Assembly (NCBI GenBank): GCA_024684815.1
Contig: JAIKWL010000026.1
Coordinates: forward strand, 1 to 64,000
Direction: 5' to 3'
Source: Saccharofermentans sp.
GTDB taxonomy: Bacteria; Bacillota; Clostridia; Saccharofermentanales; Saccharofermentanaceae
Length of the DNA: 64,000 nt
The position numbers and the translations under genes were made by a program. The notes below the pieces were generated by a model that had not been told where the DNA came from, did no database searches, and worked only from the letters and a program-made list of their open reading frames with translations. This document shows, piece by piece, positions 15,188-24,262 of the stretch (position 1 is its first letter; every line of letters starts with the position of its first letter).

Positions 15188-16534
15188 ATGGAGTATTCAA
15201 GAACTGTTGCAACTGAATACGGCCTTGTAAGAGGCATCGTTAAAGACGGATGTGAAGAATATCTTGGCATCCCCTTTGCCATGCCTCCTGTTGATGATCT
15301 CGCATTCAAGCATCCTGTCCCTCCCGAATCCTGGAGCGGTATTTTGGATGCCGTAAAAGGCTCTTTAAACCCCGTTCAGGGCAAGGGCCGTTCCACCATC
15401 TCTTTTGACGGAAGGGACTGCCTGTATCTTAATGTGTTCGTTCCCGAGAACCTGCCTTCCAATGCACCTGTTATGGTGTGGATATACGGCGGTTCCTACG
15501 CAAACGGCGGGTGCGGAAGAAAGACTGAGGATAAAGATGATCTCTCTTACGATATGGCACTTTTCGCAAGAGAGACAAAGACCGTCTGCGTCAACTTTAA
15601 CTACAGACTGAACCTTGAGGGATTCCTGAATCTGCATTTTCTGGATAAGAGATTCGATCAGAACAACGGGCTTTTCGATCAGATAGCAGCTCTGAAGTTC
15701 ATAAGGAACAACATTCACAGGTTCGGAGGAGATGCCAATAACGTAACGGTTTTCGGGCAATCGGCAGGTGCGGCATGCATGCTCGCGCTAATGGCAGACC
15801 CGGAGGCTTCCAAGCTATTTGACAAGGCGATCGTTCAGTCGGCATGTGTCGATTCTTTCTGGAGCGAAAAACAGAGCCAGAGACTGACAAAAAAATATCT
15901 GGGATATCTCGGAGTCAAGACCTCCGAACTGGGAAGGCTCAAGACTGTTCCCATTGAATCCGTCCATGAAGCAAATGCAAAGCTCCGCCATCTGGTCCTC
16001 CGCGAAGGCAATTCAAACTGCTGCTTCTCACCTACCATAGACGGCGTCACCATCAAGGGACAGCCGAGAGATCTTGCCAAGAGATTCAACAAGCCGGTCC
16101 TCATCGGAACGACCAGCCAGGAAGGTGATCTGTTCATCAGGAATATCCCGACTATGGCTCTGCCTCTTGCAGCATACTGGTTCAAGTTCAAGTTTAAATT
16201 CGGCAAAGGCGCTCACAGGTTCATGTCAGATGACTTCACAGCCAAGTTCTACAGAGAACCCGCACGTGAGATCGCGAAGGAACTGCACGGGGATTCATGG
16301 GTATATGAATACCGTTACCAGACTCCTGATATGTTAAAGAATCAATCCGGATGCTGTCATGCCTGCGAAGTTCCGCTGCTGTTCGGGGATAAGAATTCCT
16401 ATATCAGGATCGACGATCCCGTATCATGGCGTGTCGGTGAAAAGCTAAGAGAAATATGGAGTGAATTCGCTTATACCGGTGTCATGCCCTGGAAAAAGTA
16501 CAAAGACGGAGAAGAGGTTAAAGGAATAGACTGA
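15188..16534 (+). CDS. Type B carboxylesterase
   Basis: A 448-residue alpha/beta hydrolase of the carboxylesterase type B family (p-nitrobenzyl esterase-like). It has DCLYLNVFVPE, the oxyanion-hole YGGSY (100-104), FGQSAGA with nucleophile S192, and the C-terminal histidine in CCHACEVPLLFG. There is no signal peptide, so it is cytoplasmic. It begins 29 bases after the phosphoesterase gene, which suggests one operon from 13699 onward. It hydrolyses carboxylic esters; the natural substrate is not evident. Confidence 0.88.
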   Translation: MEYSRTVATEYGLVRGIVKDGCEEYLGIPFAMPPVDDLAFKHPVPPESWSGILDAVKGSLNPVQGKGRSTISFDGRDCLYLNVFVPENLPSNAPVMVWIYGGSYANGGCGRKTEDKDDLSYDMALFARETKTVCVNFNYRLNLEGFLNLHFLDKRFDQNNGLFDQIAALKFIRNNIHRFGGDANNVTVFGQSAGAACMLALMADPEASKLFDKAIVQSACVDSFWSEKQSQRLTKKYLGYLGVKTSELGRLKTVPIESVHEANAKLRHLVLREGNSNCCFSPTIDGVTIKGQPRDLAKRFNKPVLIGTTSQEGDLFIRNIPTMALPLAAYWFKFKFKFGKGAHRFMSDDFTAKFYREPAREIAKELHGDSWVYEYRYQTPDMLKNQSGCCHACEVPLLFGDKNSYIRIDDPVSWRVGEKLREIWSEFAYTGVMPWKKYKDGEEVKGID

Positions 16535-16625
16535 CCCTCAGATCAAATGCTCTGAAGTCTGATTTATCCCTGTATTTTTGCACTCTTCGATAAAAATGTC
16601 GTGTTATTTTTGCTTTACCTTCCAC

Positions 16626-16631
16626 TATAAT
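16626..16631 (+). promoter_or_regulatory. Possible -10 box of the Rrf2 gene
   Basis: TATAAT about 40 bases before the Rrf2 start, in the 135-base gap after the carboxylesterase. No good -35 box is present at the usual distance, which may mean weak or activator-dependent transcription. Confidence 0.4.
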
Positions 16632-16669
16632 AGGTTTATCAACAGCAATCGTCTTGGGGGAATAGTAAA

Positions 16670-17080
16670 ATGGTAGTCTCGACAAAAGGACGCTACGCGC
16701 TTCGCGTAATGATCGATATGGCAAAGTTCGGTAAAGATTCTTATGTCACGCTCGGAGATATTGCAGACCGCCAGGGCTTATCCGAGAAGTATCTTGAGTC
16801 GATAATAAAGCTCCTCGTCAAAAACGGCCTGGTAAAGGGCTTACGGGGCAAGAACGGCGGTTATAAGCTTAATAAGGACGCTTCCAAGATCACTGCCTGG
16901 GACATCATATCCATAACCGAGAACGATTTCTACGTAGTATCCTGCATGAATCCCGATGCACCTAAATGCGACCGCGTTACATCATGTGTGACACTTCCGA
17001 TGTGGAAGGAATTCAGCGAGGAGATGGAAGCATTCTTCAGGAAATACACTATCGCTGATCTGGCAGCAAAAGAGAAATAA
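16670..17080 (+). CDS. Rrf2 family transcriptional regulator
   Basis: A 136-residue winged-helix regulator starting MVVSTKGRYALRVM, with recognition region LSEKYLESIIKLL and wing LRGKNGGYKL, as in IscR, NsrR and CymR. Three cysteines, C92, C100 and C106, occupy the usual position of the iron-sulfur cluster ligands, so it may sense Fe-S status, oxygen or nitric oxide. Unlike typical IscR genes it is not followed by a cysteine desulfurase; the next gene is convergent. Its targets are therefore unknown and probably elsewhere. Confidence 0.88.
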   Translation: MVVSTKGRYALRVMIDMAKFGKDSYVTLGDIADRQGLSEKYLESIIKLLVKNGLVKGLRGKNGGYKLNKDASKITAWDIISITENDFYVVSCMNPDAPKCDRVTSCVTLPMWKEFSEEMEAFFRKYTIADLAAKEK

Positions 17081-17092
17081 CAGATCCCCTTA

Positions 17093-18433
17093 TTACAGTC
17101 CTTTTTCCTTAAGTCCGTGAACAAGGTCGATATAGAATTCACGGATGTCAAAGCCGTCGATGTTCTCTCTGTTGAGGTCGATCATGTCAGCATGTGAGAT
17201 TCCGCGGATTCCCTTGTTGATCAGGAAGTGATAGTCCTGTCCCCATTTAAACGATTCCTCACCGACGAGACCGTCGTTATAGCCGTCAAAATGCTTAACA
17301 AAGTGGTAGCTCATATTGAGAGGGAACTTGCCGCTGACTGCGTGATTGAGCTTGGATCCGAAGCTCTGCGTGTAGATACCGTTAAACTGTCCTGCCATCG
17401 GAGCCATCTCTGCATTGAGAGTCTCGACTCCTGCTTTGGTAAGGTCCGTAACAGCCTTTACGAAGTCAGGATTCTTGTCTCCTGCAAGACGGGCACCCTT
17501 GTTATATGCGGCGGCAACCGTATCCCTTAATTTATCGGGAGCATTGTTCATTAAGTATTCAGCAAATTCGCAGCCGTGGTGGGGCGTGTTGACGGTTGTT
17601 AAAGATGCTACATAGGGTGCCATTCCGAGCATGCAGATACAGTATCTTGAATCAAGACCGCCTTTGCTGTGGGCGATGATGTTGACCTTTTCGGCACCTG
17701 TCTCTTCGATCACCTTTACGATCGCCTTTTTCAGCTGCATCGCACAGGTCCTGACATCACCTGCTGATTCCTGACCTCCGTAGTAGATCACGGCGCCGTT
17801 CTTGATGAGTTCAGAAGGAACGCGGCCCCAGTAGTTCAGATGCTCCGAATCTCTGAAGAAAACGCCGTGGACCATAAGGATCGGATATTTAGTCTTGCAG
17901 ATCTGATCCGCCTTGCGCGCTTCATTGCGCCAGTATCTCTCGCTCTCCTCCCTGACTTCACGTCCTGCTATCTTAACGATAATGGAAAGGACAAAAAGGT
18001 TGGCTACGGGGATCATGCCGCAGAAGATACCGAGAAGCCTCTTGCTTATACCGATCTGCTTTGAAGTTAAGTATACGATGATGATGCCTGTCCAGAAGTA
18101 TGCGTTAAGGATACCTATGGTCACGCACGCATAGATTATTATCGCTTTCCATGTCAGCTGCTCGTGGAAAAAGAGCGATGCGATGAAAACAGGAACAACA
18201 ATAAGCAAAGTATATGGGAATACCGCCAGGATCGTATTTCCGTATGAACAGATCTTAAGCCTGCCTCCGGCAATACCGGCGGCATAAAAGCCGGGAAGGA
18301 TAAAAGCTGTGACAGTCAGCACGGCAGTAAGCACAATAAACCAGTAGCTTATTCCGTACAGGAACGTGCTCAGGCATGCCGCCGTGATAAAAATACCGTC
18401 AACAACTTTTATGGCCGGTCTTTGTTTATACAT
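17093..18433 (-). CDS. Membrane-anchored lipase / alpha-beta hydrolase
   Basis: The first 155 residues hold about five hydrophobic helices. A lipase domain follows, with the oxyanion segment ILMVHG (185-190), nucleophile elbow AHSKGG (S256) and a late GISHAD that may carry the histidine. The pattern resembles bacterial triacylglycerol lipases and esterases (AHSKGGLDSRY). It is the last gene of the Bat-type operon, 25 bases after the TPR gene, so it may act on lipids or lipoproteins in the same membrane compartment. The link with the Bat proteins is positional only. Confidence 0.8.
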   Translation of the reverse strand: MYKQRPAIKVVDGIFITAACLSTFLYGISYWFIVLTAVLTVTAFILPGFYAAGIAGGRLKICSYGNTILAVFPYTLLIVVPVFIASLFFHEQLTWKAIIIYACVTIGILNAYFWTGIIIVYLTSKQIGISKRLLGIFCGMIPVANLFVLSIIVKIAGREVREESERYWRNEARKADQICKTKYPILMVHGVFFRDSEHLNYWGRVPSELIKNGAVIYYGGQESAGDVRTCAMQLKKAIVKVIEETGAEKVNIIAHSKGGLDSRYCICMLGMAPYVASLTTVNTPHHGCEFAEYLMNNAPDKLRDTVAAAYNKGARLAGDKNPDFVKAVTDLTKAGVETLNAEMAPMAGQFNGIYTQSFGSKLNHAVSGKFPLNMSYHFVKHFDGYNDGLVGEESFKWGQDYHFLINKGIRGISHADMIDLNRENIDGFDIREFYIDLVHGLKEKGL

Positions 18434-18458
18434 AAACGAACCTTCTTAAGAGATCAGT

Positions 18459-19559
18459 TTACCAGCTTGCTGAATTTCCGTGATTCCATGCGCTTCCACC
18501 GCCGCCGTCACCGTTGTTTCCGTAACGTTCGCTGTTACCTCTGTCCTGAATATCACGGACTCTTTCCTGGGGAGTCTTTGTAGGAGTAGGTGTGGCTGTG
18601 TTCTGTCCGTCACCGCCCGGTGTAGGTGTGGGCGTGCCTGTACCGTCTCCGCCCGGAGTAGGTGTAGGCGTACCGGTACCGTCTCCGCCCGGAGTAGGTG
18701 AAGGTGTACCCGTATTATCTCCGCCCGGAGTAGGCGAAGGTGTGCCTGTATTATCTCCGCCCGGTGAAGGCGTAGGAGTTCCCGTGTCACCGCCCGGAGA
18801 AGGTGTGGGTGTCTCAGATCCGCCCGGTGTGGGAGTAGCTCCACTCGGAGTAGGTGAAGGAGTTCCTGATCCGCTCGGTGTAGGAGTAGGTGTATCTGTA
18901 TCACCCTGAGGTGTCGGGGTGGGTGTCTCTGAATTGCCTTCAGGAGTCGGTGTCGGAGTAGGAGTATCCGTCTGGTCGGCATCCGGCTTAGGCGTAGGTG
19001 TGGGTGTCTGAGTCTCGTTCGGGTCCTGGGTAGGTGACGGTGTAGGTGTCGGCGTATCCTCCGGTTCCTCGAACTGGTTTCTTAAATCATCCTCAAACTG
19101 ATTGATCTCGTTGTAGAGCTTCTGTGCAGCATAGTAGTGACCGTCGTTGTTCTCGGTCGCACAATCCTTCTGAGCAAGGATCGCCTTTGCTTTCTCGCAG
19201 ATCTCGATAGTGTCCTCATAGTTGTCTTCATCGATCTCTGAAACATCGATGGGAGTAACATAAGACAGGGCATAGTTGACTCTGATCTTGCAGTCGTAGG
19301 GATCTGCAGGTCTGAGATTTAATGCCATCTGATATTCCTGCTTTGCCTTCTCGAAATCGCCGAGCTTATATAAAACATTACCTTTGTTGAAGTGGTTGAT
19401 ATAAGGCTGTGTAAAGCCTAAAAATCCCATTTCGTTCTGCTGGTAATTACCCTGATCGAAGTTATTGATGAGCTTCCTGTTCCCGCTGTAGTTGAGAACG
19501 AGAACACCGAGGAATGTGGCTGTGAGGAGCCAGACTGCTATAGCTATTTTCTTTACCAT
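18459..19559 (-). CDS. TPR protein with Thr-Pro-Gly repeat tail (BatC-like)
   Basis: An N-terminal membrane helix (residues 4-22) is followed by a TPR-like region ([28 protein letters not shown] and a second helical pair near 115-160), matching BatC of Bat operons. From residue 169 to 330 the chain is a Thr/Pro/Ser/Gly repeat, then a short charged and Gly-rich end. The tail looks like an extended, possibly glycosylated wall-crossing linker. It lies between BatB-like and lipase genes. Long open frames on other strands here are side effects of the repeat. Confidence 0.85.
   Translation of the reverse strand: MVKKIAIAVWLLTATFLGVLVLNYSGNRKLINNFDQGNYQQNEMGFLGFTQPYINHFNKGNVLYKLGDFEKAKQEYQMALNLRPADPYDCKIRVNYALSYVTPIDVSEIDEDNYEDTIEICEKAKAILAQKDCATENNDGHYYAAQKLYNEINQFEDDLRNQFEEPEDTPTPTPSPTQDPNETQTPTPTPKPDADQTDTPTPTPTPEGNSETPTPTPQGDTDTPTPTPSGSGTPSPTPSGATPTPGGSETPTPSPGGDTGTPTPSPGGDNTGTPSPTPGGDNTGTPSPTPGGDGTGTPTPTPGGDGTGTPTPTPGGDGQNTATPTPTKTPQERVRDIQDRGNSERYGNNGDGGGGSAWNHGNSASW
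18570..19055 (-). repeat. Coding minisatellite for the [12 protein letters not shown] repeat
   Basis: The DNA for residues 169-330 is a chain of imperfect repeats. The clearest part (about 18600-18760) has a 36-base unit encoding [12 protein letters not shown] and variants, grading into shorter PTPTP units further upstream in the protein. Such tracts change length by slippage or recombination. Confidence 0.85.
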
Positions 19560-19562
19560 ACG

Positions 19563-20516
19563 TTACGCCCTCCTCTTCACGCTTATGAATTCATAAGCGA
19601 CAAGTGCCGCGAGCGGAATTACAAAGTAGTAATACAGATCTGAATATCCGTACTCTGTTGTTTCTTCTTCTTCAGTATTAAGTTTTGACATAACATCTTC
19701 CAATACCGAATCGATCTTTTCGGAATAATCCATATGAACATAATCTATTCCGAGATCGCTGGAAAGCTGCTGAAGATTATCCTCGTCAATATACGAGACA
19801 GCAGGCTTATAAGGATAGTTTCTCTTATCTTCGACAAGAACAATTTCATCGTAGAGCTCGTCGTAGTAGTGCATCTGGCCGCCTTCTTCAGTGCCGTAGC
19901 CCATGACTGCGCCGCCCTCGATACCGTCGGAGATATCCGCAAAGGATTCAAGCTGGTGCTTGTCGGTATTCTCACCGTCGGTGAGCATGAAAACGACGAT
20001 ATGACCGTCGCCCATTCTTGCGGCATCTATGATCATCTGACCCAAAAGCTTCTTGCATACGTTGATGTTTGTTCCCGTGGCATGGTAATCAGCCAATGGT
20101 TTGATCGAATCAACGGCTAACTTGATATAGGATGTGTCGTCAGTAAACGGCGCAATGAGATTAACGTCATTATTGAAATCAATGAGACAGAATTTCGCAC
20201 CGGGAAGATTCTCGGTGATATATTTGACGTCTGCCTTAACGCCGTCCATCCTCGGATTGTAACCGTCGTAGTCCTCAGCCATCATGGAAAGCGTATCATC
20301 GATACAGATGATGCAGTAGCAGTTGAGCTTCTGTCTTACGACTGTGACTTCATCAGATAATGTCTGCGGTCTTAAGTTGATCGCGAAAAGGAGCAGGACG
20401 ATAAGGATCTGCCTTATATACGGTATTACGCCTTTCCGCTTTATTGCCAAAAGACCGATACAGATTATGACCATTAACCAGATGGGAATTATAGGTTCAA
20501 AATGCAGCTGTTCCAT
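19563..20516 (-). CDS. VWA domain membrane protein, BatB-like
   Basis: Membrane helices lie near residues 12-45 and at the end (about 295-310), with a von Willebrand factor A domain between. The metal-site loop reads CIDDTLSMM, a variant of D-x-S-x-S, and FMLTDGENTD supplies the later aspartate. In Bat (aerotolerance) operons two such VWA proteins are assembled or remodelled by a MoxR ATPase. It lies four bases from its neighbours on either side, in the middle of the operon. Confidence 0.82.
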   Translation of the reverse strand: MEQLHFEPIIPIWLMVIICIGLLAIKRKGVIPYIRQILIVLLLFAINLRPQTLSDEVTVVRQKLNCYCIICIDDTLSMMAEDYDGYNPRMDGVKADVKYITENLPGAKFCLIDFNNDVNLIAPFTDDTSYIKLAVDSIKPLADYHATGTNINVCKKLLGQMIIDAARMGDGHIVVFMLTDGENTDKHQLESFADISDGIEGGAVMGYGTEEGGQMHYYDELYDEIVLVEDKRNYPYKPAVSYIDEDNLQQLSSDLGIDYVHMDYSEKIDSVLEDVMSKLNTEEEETTEYGYSDLYYYFVIPLAALVAYEFISVKRRA

Positions 20517-20520
20517 CTGA

Positions 20521-21555
20521 TCACACTTTCAAAATAAATGCCAATAAAAGCATAAGACTTATCGAAAAGAGCAGGAGTCCGAATGCTTTTTCCGGCATCT
20601 CGGTCTCGATGATCTCATATCTCGTATCATCCAATGTTGCCATCTGGGACCTTATATCATCGACGATGTTGCCGACGATATCACGGTCTTCACCATAGTA
20701 GAAGGTTCCGCCCGTATCCTCAACCACGCTCTTCATCATTGCCTTGTCGGGAGCAGCCATTATCTCGGTGCCGATGCCAAATACAGTGATATCCCTTTCC
20801 TGGCACATCTCGCCTGCTTCAGGAAGAGTGATGATCTCTTCACCGTATAGCTCGTTATCCGTCGATAAGATGATTACTCTCGTACGGTCCGGCTTTTCCT
20901 CGTAATCGTAGAAATCAAGGCAGGCAGCCGCAAGACCGTCGCCTATGATAGAAGATCCTCTCTCCGCGTTGTCCACGAGCGTGCCGTTGCTGATATAAGC
21001 TTCGAGTTCAAGGAGCTTGGACGAGTAAAGGATCCTTCCGTTCGAATAGTCAAGCCTCATCTTAAGTCCCTCTTTAACCTTGTCGAGGACTTCGATGATG
21101 TACTGATAATCATTCGTAAGGGGGCAGAGAAGAACCGGAGAAGTATTAAAGATAACTATTCCGAATCTCTCGCCGTTAAGTTCTCTTACAACATTTTCGA
21201 GCTTGTCGATAAGAGTTGCATTAAGGTTGTCGCATGTCGTTGAGATATCCATGCAGAGGATAATGTCCCTGTTGTAGTTCGCAAGCTGCTTTGACTCTGT
21301 CTTATAAGGTCTTGCCATAAGGAAGCCTGACAGAACGAGGCTCGTGATAATGAGTATGATAAGGATATACTTGAGTATGTTGTACCATACGATCCTTGTC
21401 TTATAGAGGGACTCCTTCTTCAGGTACTCGGGAAGGTAAGCTTTCTTGCCGCCCTTGTACTTCCTCTTGAACCTGATGTTGATGAAGGCCGCGATAACAA
21501 AGACCGCTGCCACACCGGCACAGATATATAAAGCTAAAGGATTCTTCAGTTCCAT
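20521..21555 (-). CDS. VWA domain membrane protein, BatA-like
   Basis: The 344-residue chain has N-terminal helices near residues 8-25 and 60-85 and a C-terminal helix (about 325-342). The VWA metal-site motif is MDISTTCDN (D-x-S-x-T), with VIILSTDNE later. The domain should face outside the membrane. It overlaps the upstream small membrane protein gene by ten bases, which indicates translational coupling. Role as in BatA: unknown substrate, probably a membrane complex linked to the MoxR ATPase. Confidence 0.85.
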   Translation of the reverse strand: MELKNPLALYICAGVAAVFVIAAFINIRFKRKYKGGKKAYLPEYLKKESLYKTRIVWYNILKYILIILIITSLVLSGFLMARPYKTESKQLANYNRDIILCMDISTTCDNLNATLIDKLENVVRELNGERFGIVIFNTSPVLLCPLTNDYQYIIEVLDKVKEGLKMRLDYSNGRILYSSKLLELEAYISNGTLVDNAERGSSIIGDGLAAACLDFYDYEEKPDRTRVIILSTDNELYGEEIITLPEAGEMCQERDITVFGIGTEIMAAPDKAMMKSVVEDTGGTFYYGEDRDIVGNIVDDIRSQMATLDDTRYEIIETEMPEKAFGLLLFSISLMLLLAFILKV

Positions 21556-22034
21556 CCGGCTACCAATCTCCTTGATTTTTCCAGAGACGCTCTAACGTCA
21601 CCTTCTGATATCTTATCGAATTCCGGCCTGTAGTATTCGCCGACGAGCATCGTGAGGTCCTTAAACTCGGTCCTGCTGATCTCGGATAAGGTGAACTTGT
21701 CAACTTCAGTGCCGGTCGCTTTGTATACGAATTCTCTTACGACACGGCTCATGGCCTCATAAGCAGGCCTGATCTTGGTCGTATCCTTGTTGAACTCGGC
21801 TTCGATCGAATCAAGAAGCGCAAGGTACTGAGGTCTGAGCTTGTTCAGGTCAGGCTTAACGAAGACCTTGACCTCTTCGACCTCCTCCTTTGGCTTTCTC
21901 TGATAATCTTTCAAAAGATCGTATAAGAACATGAGAATGATCGCAACGGTGAGCGCTGCAAGAATAACTCCCGCAATGATTATCGGAAGTTGAGAGAAAT
22001 CAAACATTCTTCTCAGGTTTATCGTCGTATCCAT
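21546..22034 (-). CDS. Small membrane protein of the Bat operon (DUF4381-like position)
   Basis: A 162-residue protein with one hydrophobic helix (residues 16-41) and a cytoplasmic helical domain (LRPQYLALLDSIEAEF...VVREFVYKATGTEVDKFTL). It occupies the place, between DUF58 and BatA genes, where DUF4381-type proteins usually stand; the helical domain is like theirs. Function unknown, probably structural in the complex. Confidence 0.7.
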   Translation of the reverse strand: MDTTINLRRMFDFSQLPIIIAGVILAALTVAIILMFLYDLLKDYQRKPKEEVEEVKVFVKPDLNKLRPQYLALLDSIEAEFNKDTTKIRPAYEAMSRVVREFVYKATGTEVDKFTLSEISRTEFKDLTMLVGEYYRPEFDKISEGDVRASLEKSRRLVAGWN

Positions 22035-22039
22035 AACTG

Positions 22040-22921
22040 TTAATTTACCAGCTTATTCTTCTCTAAAAGTTCTGCTATCTTACCGTCTATCCTGTCTGCC
22101 GTATCGACTTCGACCCACGGGATGCCGTGTCTGTTGAGTTTCTTTATTGCCTGCTTGTTCATTTCCTCGAAAAGCTGATGCTGCTTTCTTTGTATCGACT
22201 TGCTCTGCGATATGAACGGGGGAAGATACCTGCTTCCGTCGACATTGTAGACCGTCTTTCCGAAAATATCACAGTCGCTGACTTTAACGAGTATCACGTC
22301 ATGGACCATGATGATCTGGCTTAAGTAATTATCCTGCAGCTTCAGTATTCCCTCGGTGTCGGTTACCATGACAACGATCATACGTCTCTTTATATTATGC
22401 ATTATGTACTTCAGGATACCGTTAAGATCAGAATCGTTGGTCGGTGTGAGACACTTCGCATAACCTTCAAGAAGGAATTCGAGATTTAAGAATCCTGTCT
22501 TGAAAGGGGATCTCTCCATCTTATCATTGTGATAGTAAAGTCCTGATACATAATCGCCGTTGTCCGTAACAAGATATCCCAAAGTTCCGCCGGCCATAAG
22601 GGCGACCTCGCCCTTATCCTCACCGGTCTTCGTATGCGCGAGCATTCTCCTGTTAGCATCCATGACAAGCATGACATTGTGCTTCTTCTCGGCAATATAC
22701 TGCCTGATAAGGACCTTCTGGGATCTTGAAGTAGCCTTCCAGTCGATATCCTTGATGTCATCTCCGGGCACGTACTCACGAAGCTCGTCGAAATTCATGC
22801 TCCGTCCTTTATAGATGGAGTTATACGAGCCGTCGAGCACTCTGCTCGTCGCCTTGTCCGTAGCTATGGTCTTATAACGCTTCAGCCCGAACTTGATCTT
22901 TGAGACGTAGTCCAGATTCAT
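22040..22921 (-). CDS. DUF58 domain protein
   Basis: The family signature is clear: RSMNFDELREYVPGDDIKDIDWKAT followed by LIRQYIAEKKHNVMLVMDANRRM, a VWA-like fold. DUF58 proteins almost always accompany MoxR ATPases. The start overlaps the MoxR stop by four bases, so the two are co-translated. No membrane helices are present, so it should act on the cytoplasmic side as the link between the ATPase and the VWA proteins. Confidence 0.9.
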   Translation of the reverse strand: MNLDYVSKIKFGLKRYKTIATDKATSRVLDGSYNSIYKGRSMNFDELREYVPGDDIKDIDWKATSRSQKVLIRQYIAEKKHNVMLVMDANRRMLAHTKTGEDKGEVALMAGGTLGYLVTDNGDYVSGLYYHNDKMERSPFKTGFLNLEFLLEGYAKCLTPTNDSDLNGILKYIMHNIKRRMIVVMVTDTEGILKLQDNYLSQIIMVHDVILVKVSDCDIFGKTVYNVDGSRYLPPFISQSKSIQRKQHQLFEEMNKQAIKKLNRHGIPWVEVDTADRIDGKIAELLEKNKLVN

Positions 22922-23913
22922 GGAGTAACGATAGCTCCGACAATAGCATCAACGATCGTCTCTTCCTTAACGCCGTCTGCAATAGCGGCGAAGTTGAGCA
23001 TGATCCTGTGGCGCATAACTTCGTGTCTCATAGCCTTAACATCATCAGGTGTTACATAAGCTCTGCCCTGGATAAGAGCAACAGCCTTGGATACTTCCAT
23101 GAATGCGATAGCAGCACGTGTGGATGAACCCATTGCAACATAGCTTGCAAGGTTAGGTGCAATGAACTTGGCCGGCTCACGGGTAGCCTGAACGATGTCA
23201 ACGATATACTTCTTGATGGCAGGTGAGATATATACTCTCTTGCAGAGATCCTGAAGGAACTCGATATCCTCGATAGTTGCAACGGATTTTGTTGCGGTGA
23301 AGACATCACTTTCGATCCTGTTGAGGATCTCGACCTCATCAGCAACATTAGGATATGTGATTACTTCCTTGAGAAGGAATCTGTCCTGCTGAGCCTCGGA
23401 AAGCTCATATGTACCTTCCTGCTCGATAGGGTTCTGTGTGGCAATAACGATGAATACGGGAGGAAGCTTATATGTCTGGCCTCCGATACTTACGGATCTC
23501 TCCTGCATCGCTTCGAGCATGGCACTCTGAGTCTTTGCGCTGGAACGGTTGATCTCGTCCAGGAGAAGGAAGTTGGCCATGACAGGTCCGATCTTCGTCT
23601 CAAACGTGTTGTTGGTCATGTTGAATGTCTGAGTACCGATAATGTCCGAAGGCAGGAGGTCAGGTGTACACTGAACTCTCGAAAAAGAACCGCCTACGGC
23701 TTCGGTCATGACCTTGGCAGCCGTTGTCTTGGCCAGACCCGGAACAGACTCCAGAAGGATGTGACCGTTGGCGATCATGGAAACCAGGAGTGATACTCCG
23801 AGCTGCGACTGACCTACGATCTTGGAGTTGTAGTAAGTCCTGATGTTCCTGATGATCTCGCCGGATCTTGCAAGTTCATCAACATTGATGTTCATTACGA
23901 GTTGTTCAGCCAT
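22918..23913 (-). CDS. MoxR family AAA+ ATPase
   Basis: A 331-residue AAA+ protein: Walker A SVPGLAKT (56-63), Walker B LLLDEINR, sensor 1 VIATQNPIEQEGTYELSEAQ and the C-terminal helical lid. MoxR ATPases act as chaperones that activate partner proteins with VWA or DUF58 domains, which are encoded directly downstream. It is the first gene of a seven-gene operon that runs to 17093. Confidence 0.93.
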   Translation of the reverse strand: MAEQLVMNINVDELARSGEIIRNIRTYYNSKIVGQSQLGVSLLVSMIANGHILLESVPGLAKTTAAKVMTEAVGGSFSRVQCTPDLLPSDIIGTQTFNMTNNTFETKIGPVMANFLLLDEINRSSAKTQSAMLEAMQERSVSIGGQTYKLPPVFIVIATQNPIEQEGTYELSEAQQDRFLLKEVITYPNVADEVEILNRIESDVFTATKSVATIEDIEFLQDLCKRVYISPAIKKYIVDIVQATREPAKFIAPNLASYVAMGSSTRAAIAFMEVSKAVALIQGRAYVTPDDVKAMRHEVMRHRIMLNFAAIADGVKEETIVDAIVGAIVTP

Positions 23914-24262
23914 AAAAACCTCTCATTCTCTGCGTTTACCGCTTATTATGCTTTAAGCGCACGTAACTCTAAAAATAAATTGACGTGGCTATTATACTAT
24001 TTCATACGCAATTTGTTTATGAACTTTGTAAGAAAACAGATTCCCGATCCGCACCGTTATCAAAGACTCATGCCATTATTACAGCCTGATTCCTTAAAAT
24101 GTTGCAACAGCTCCGGAGAACTTGTTTTCACATGCACAGCATGCAGATACCGAACCCTTACATCCCTTATTAATTCCACAAACTGCATACAGTTTAATAC
24201 ATGTTGGGCACGCTGTAAAATATTTTCGGGAAAAGACTGCGGCACATATGCACTGACGGGTC
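23914..24262 (-). other. Gene-poor stretch with a Cys-rich frame remnant
   Basis: Between MoxR and the AGCS symporter. On the minus strand the frame from about 24246 to its stop at 24094 reads ICAAVFSRKYFTACPTC, then a CGINKGC pair and ACCACENKF, three Cys pairs like a small zinc-binding protein. I find no in-frame start with a ribosome site, so it may be a decayed gene end. The stretch nearer MoxR holds its promoter. Confidence 0.35.
23991..23996 (-). promoter_or_regulatory. Possible -10 box of the MoxR operon
   Basis: TATAAT on the minus strand, 78 bases before the MoxR start. No convincing -35 box is present at 16-18 bases. Confidence 0.4.

Noticed and set aside
18446..18982. Arg/Leu-rich protein frames on both strands of the Thr-Pro repeat
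   Set aside because: They follow from the low-complexity repeat; the TPR protein frame has the start, ribosome site and domain content.
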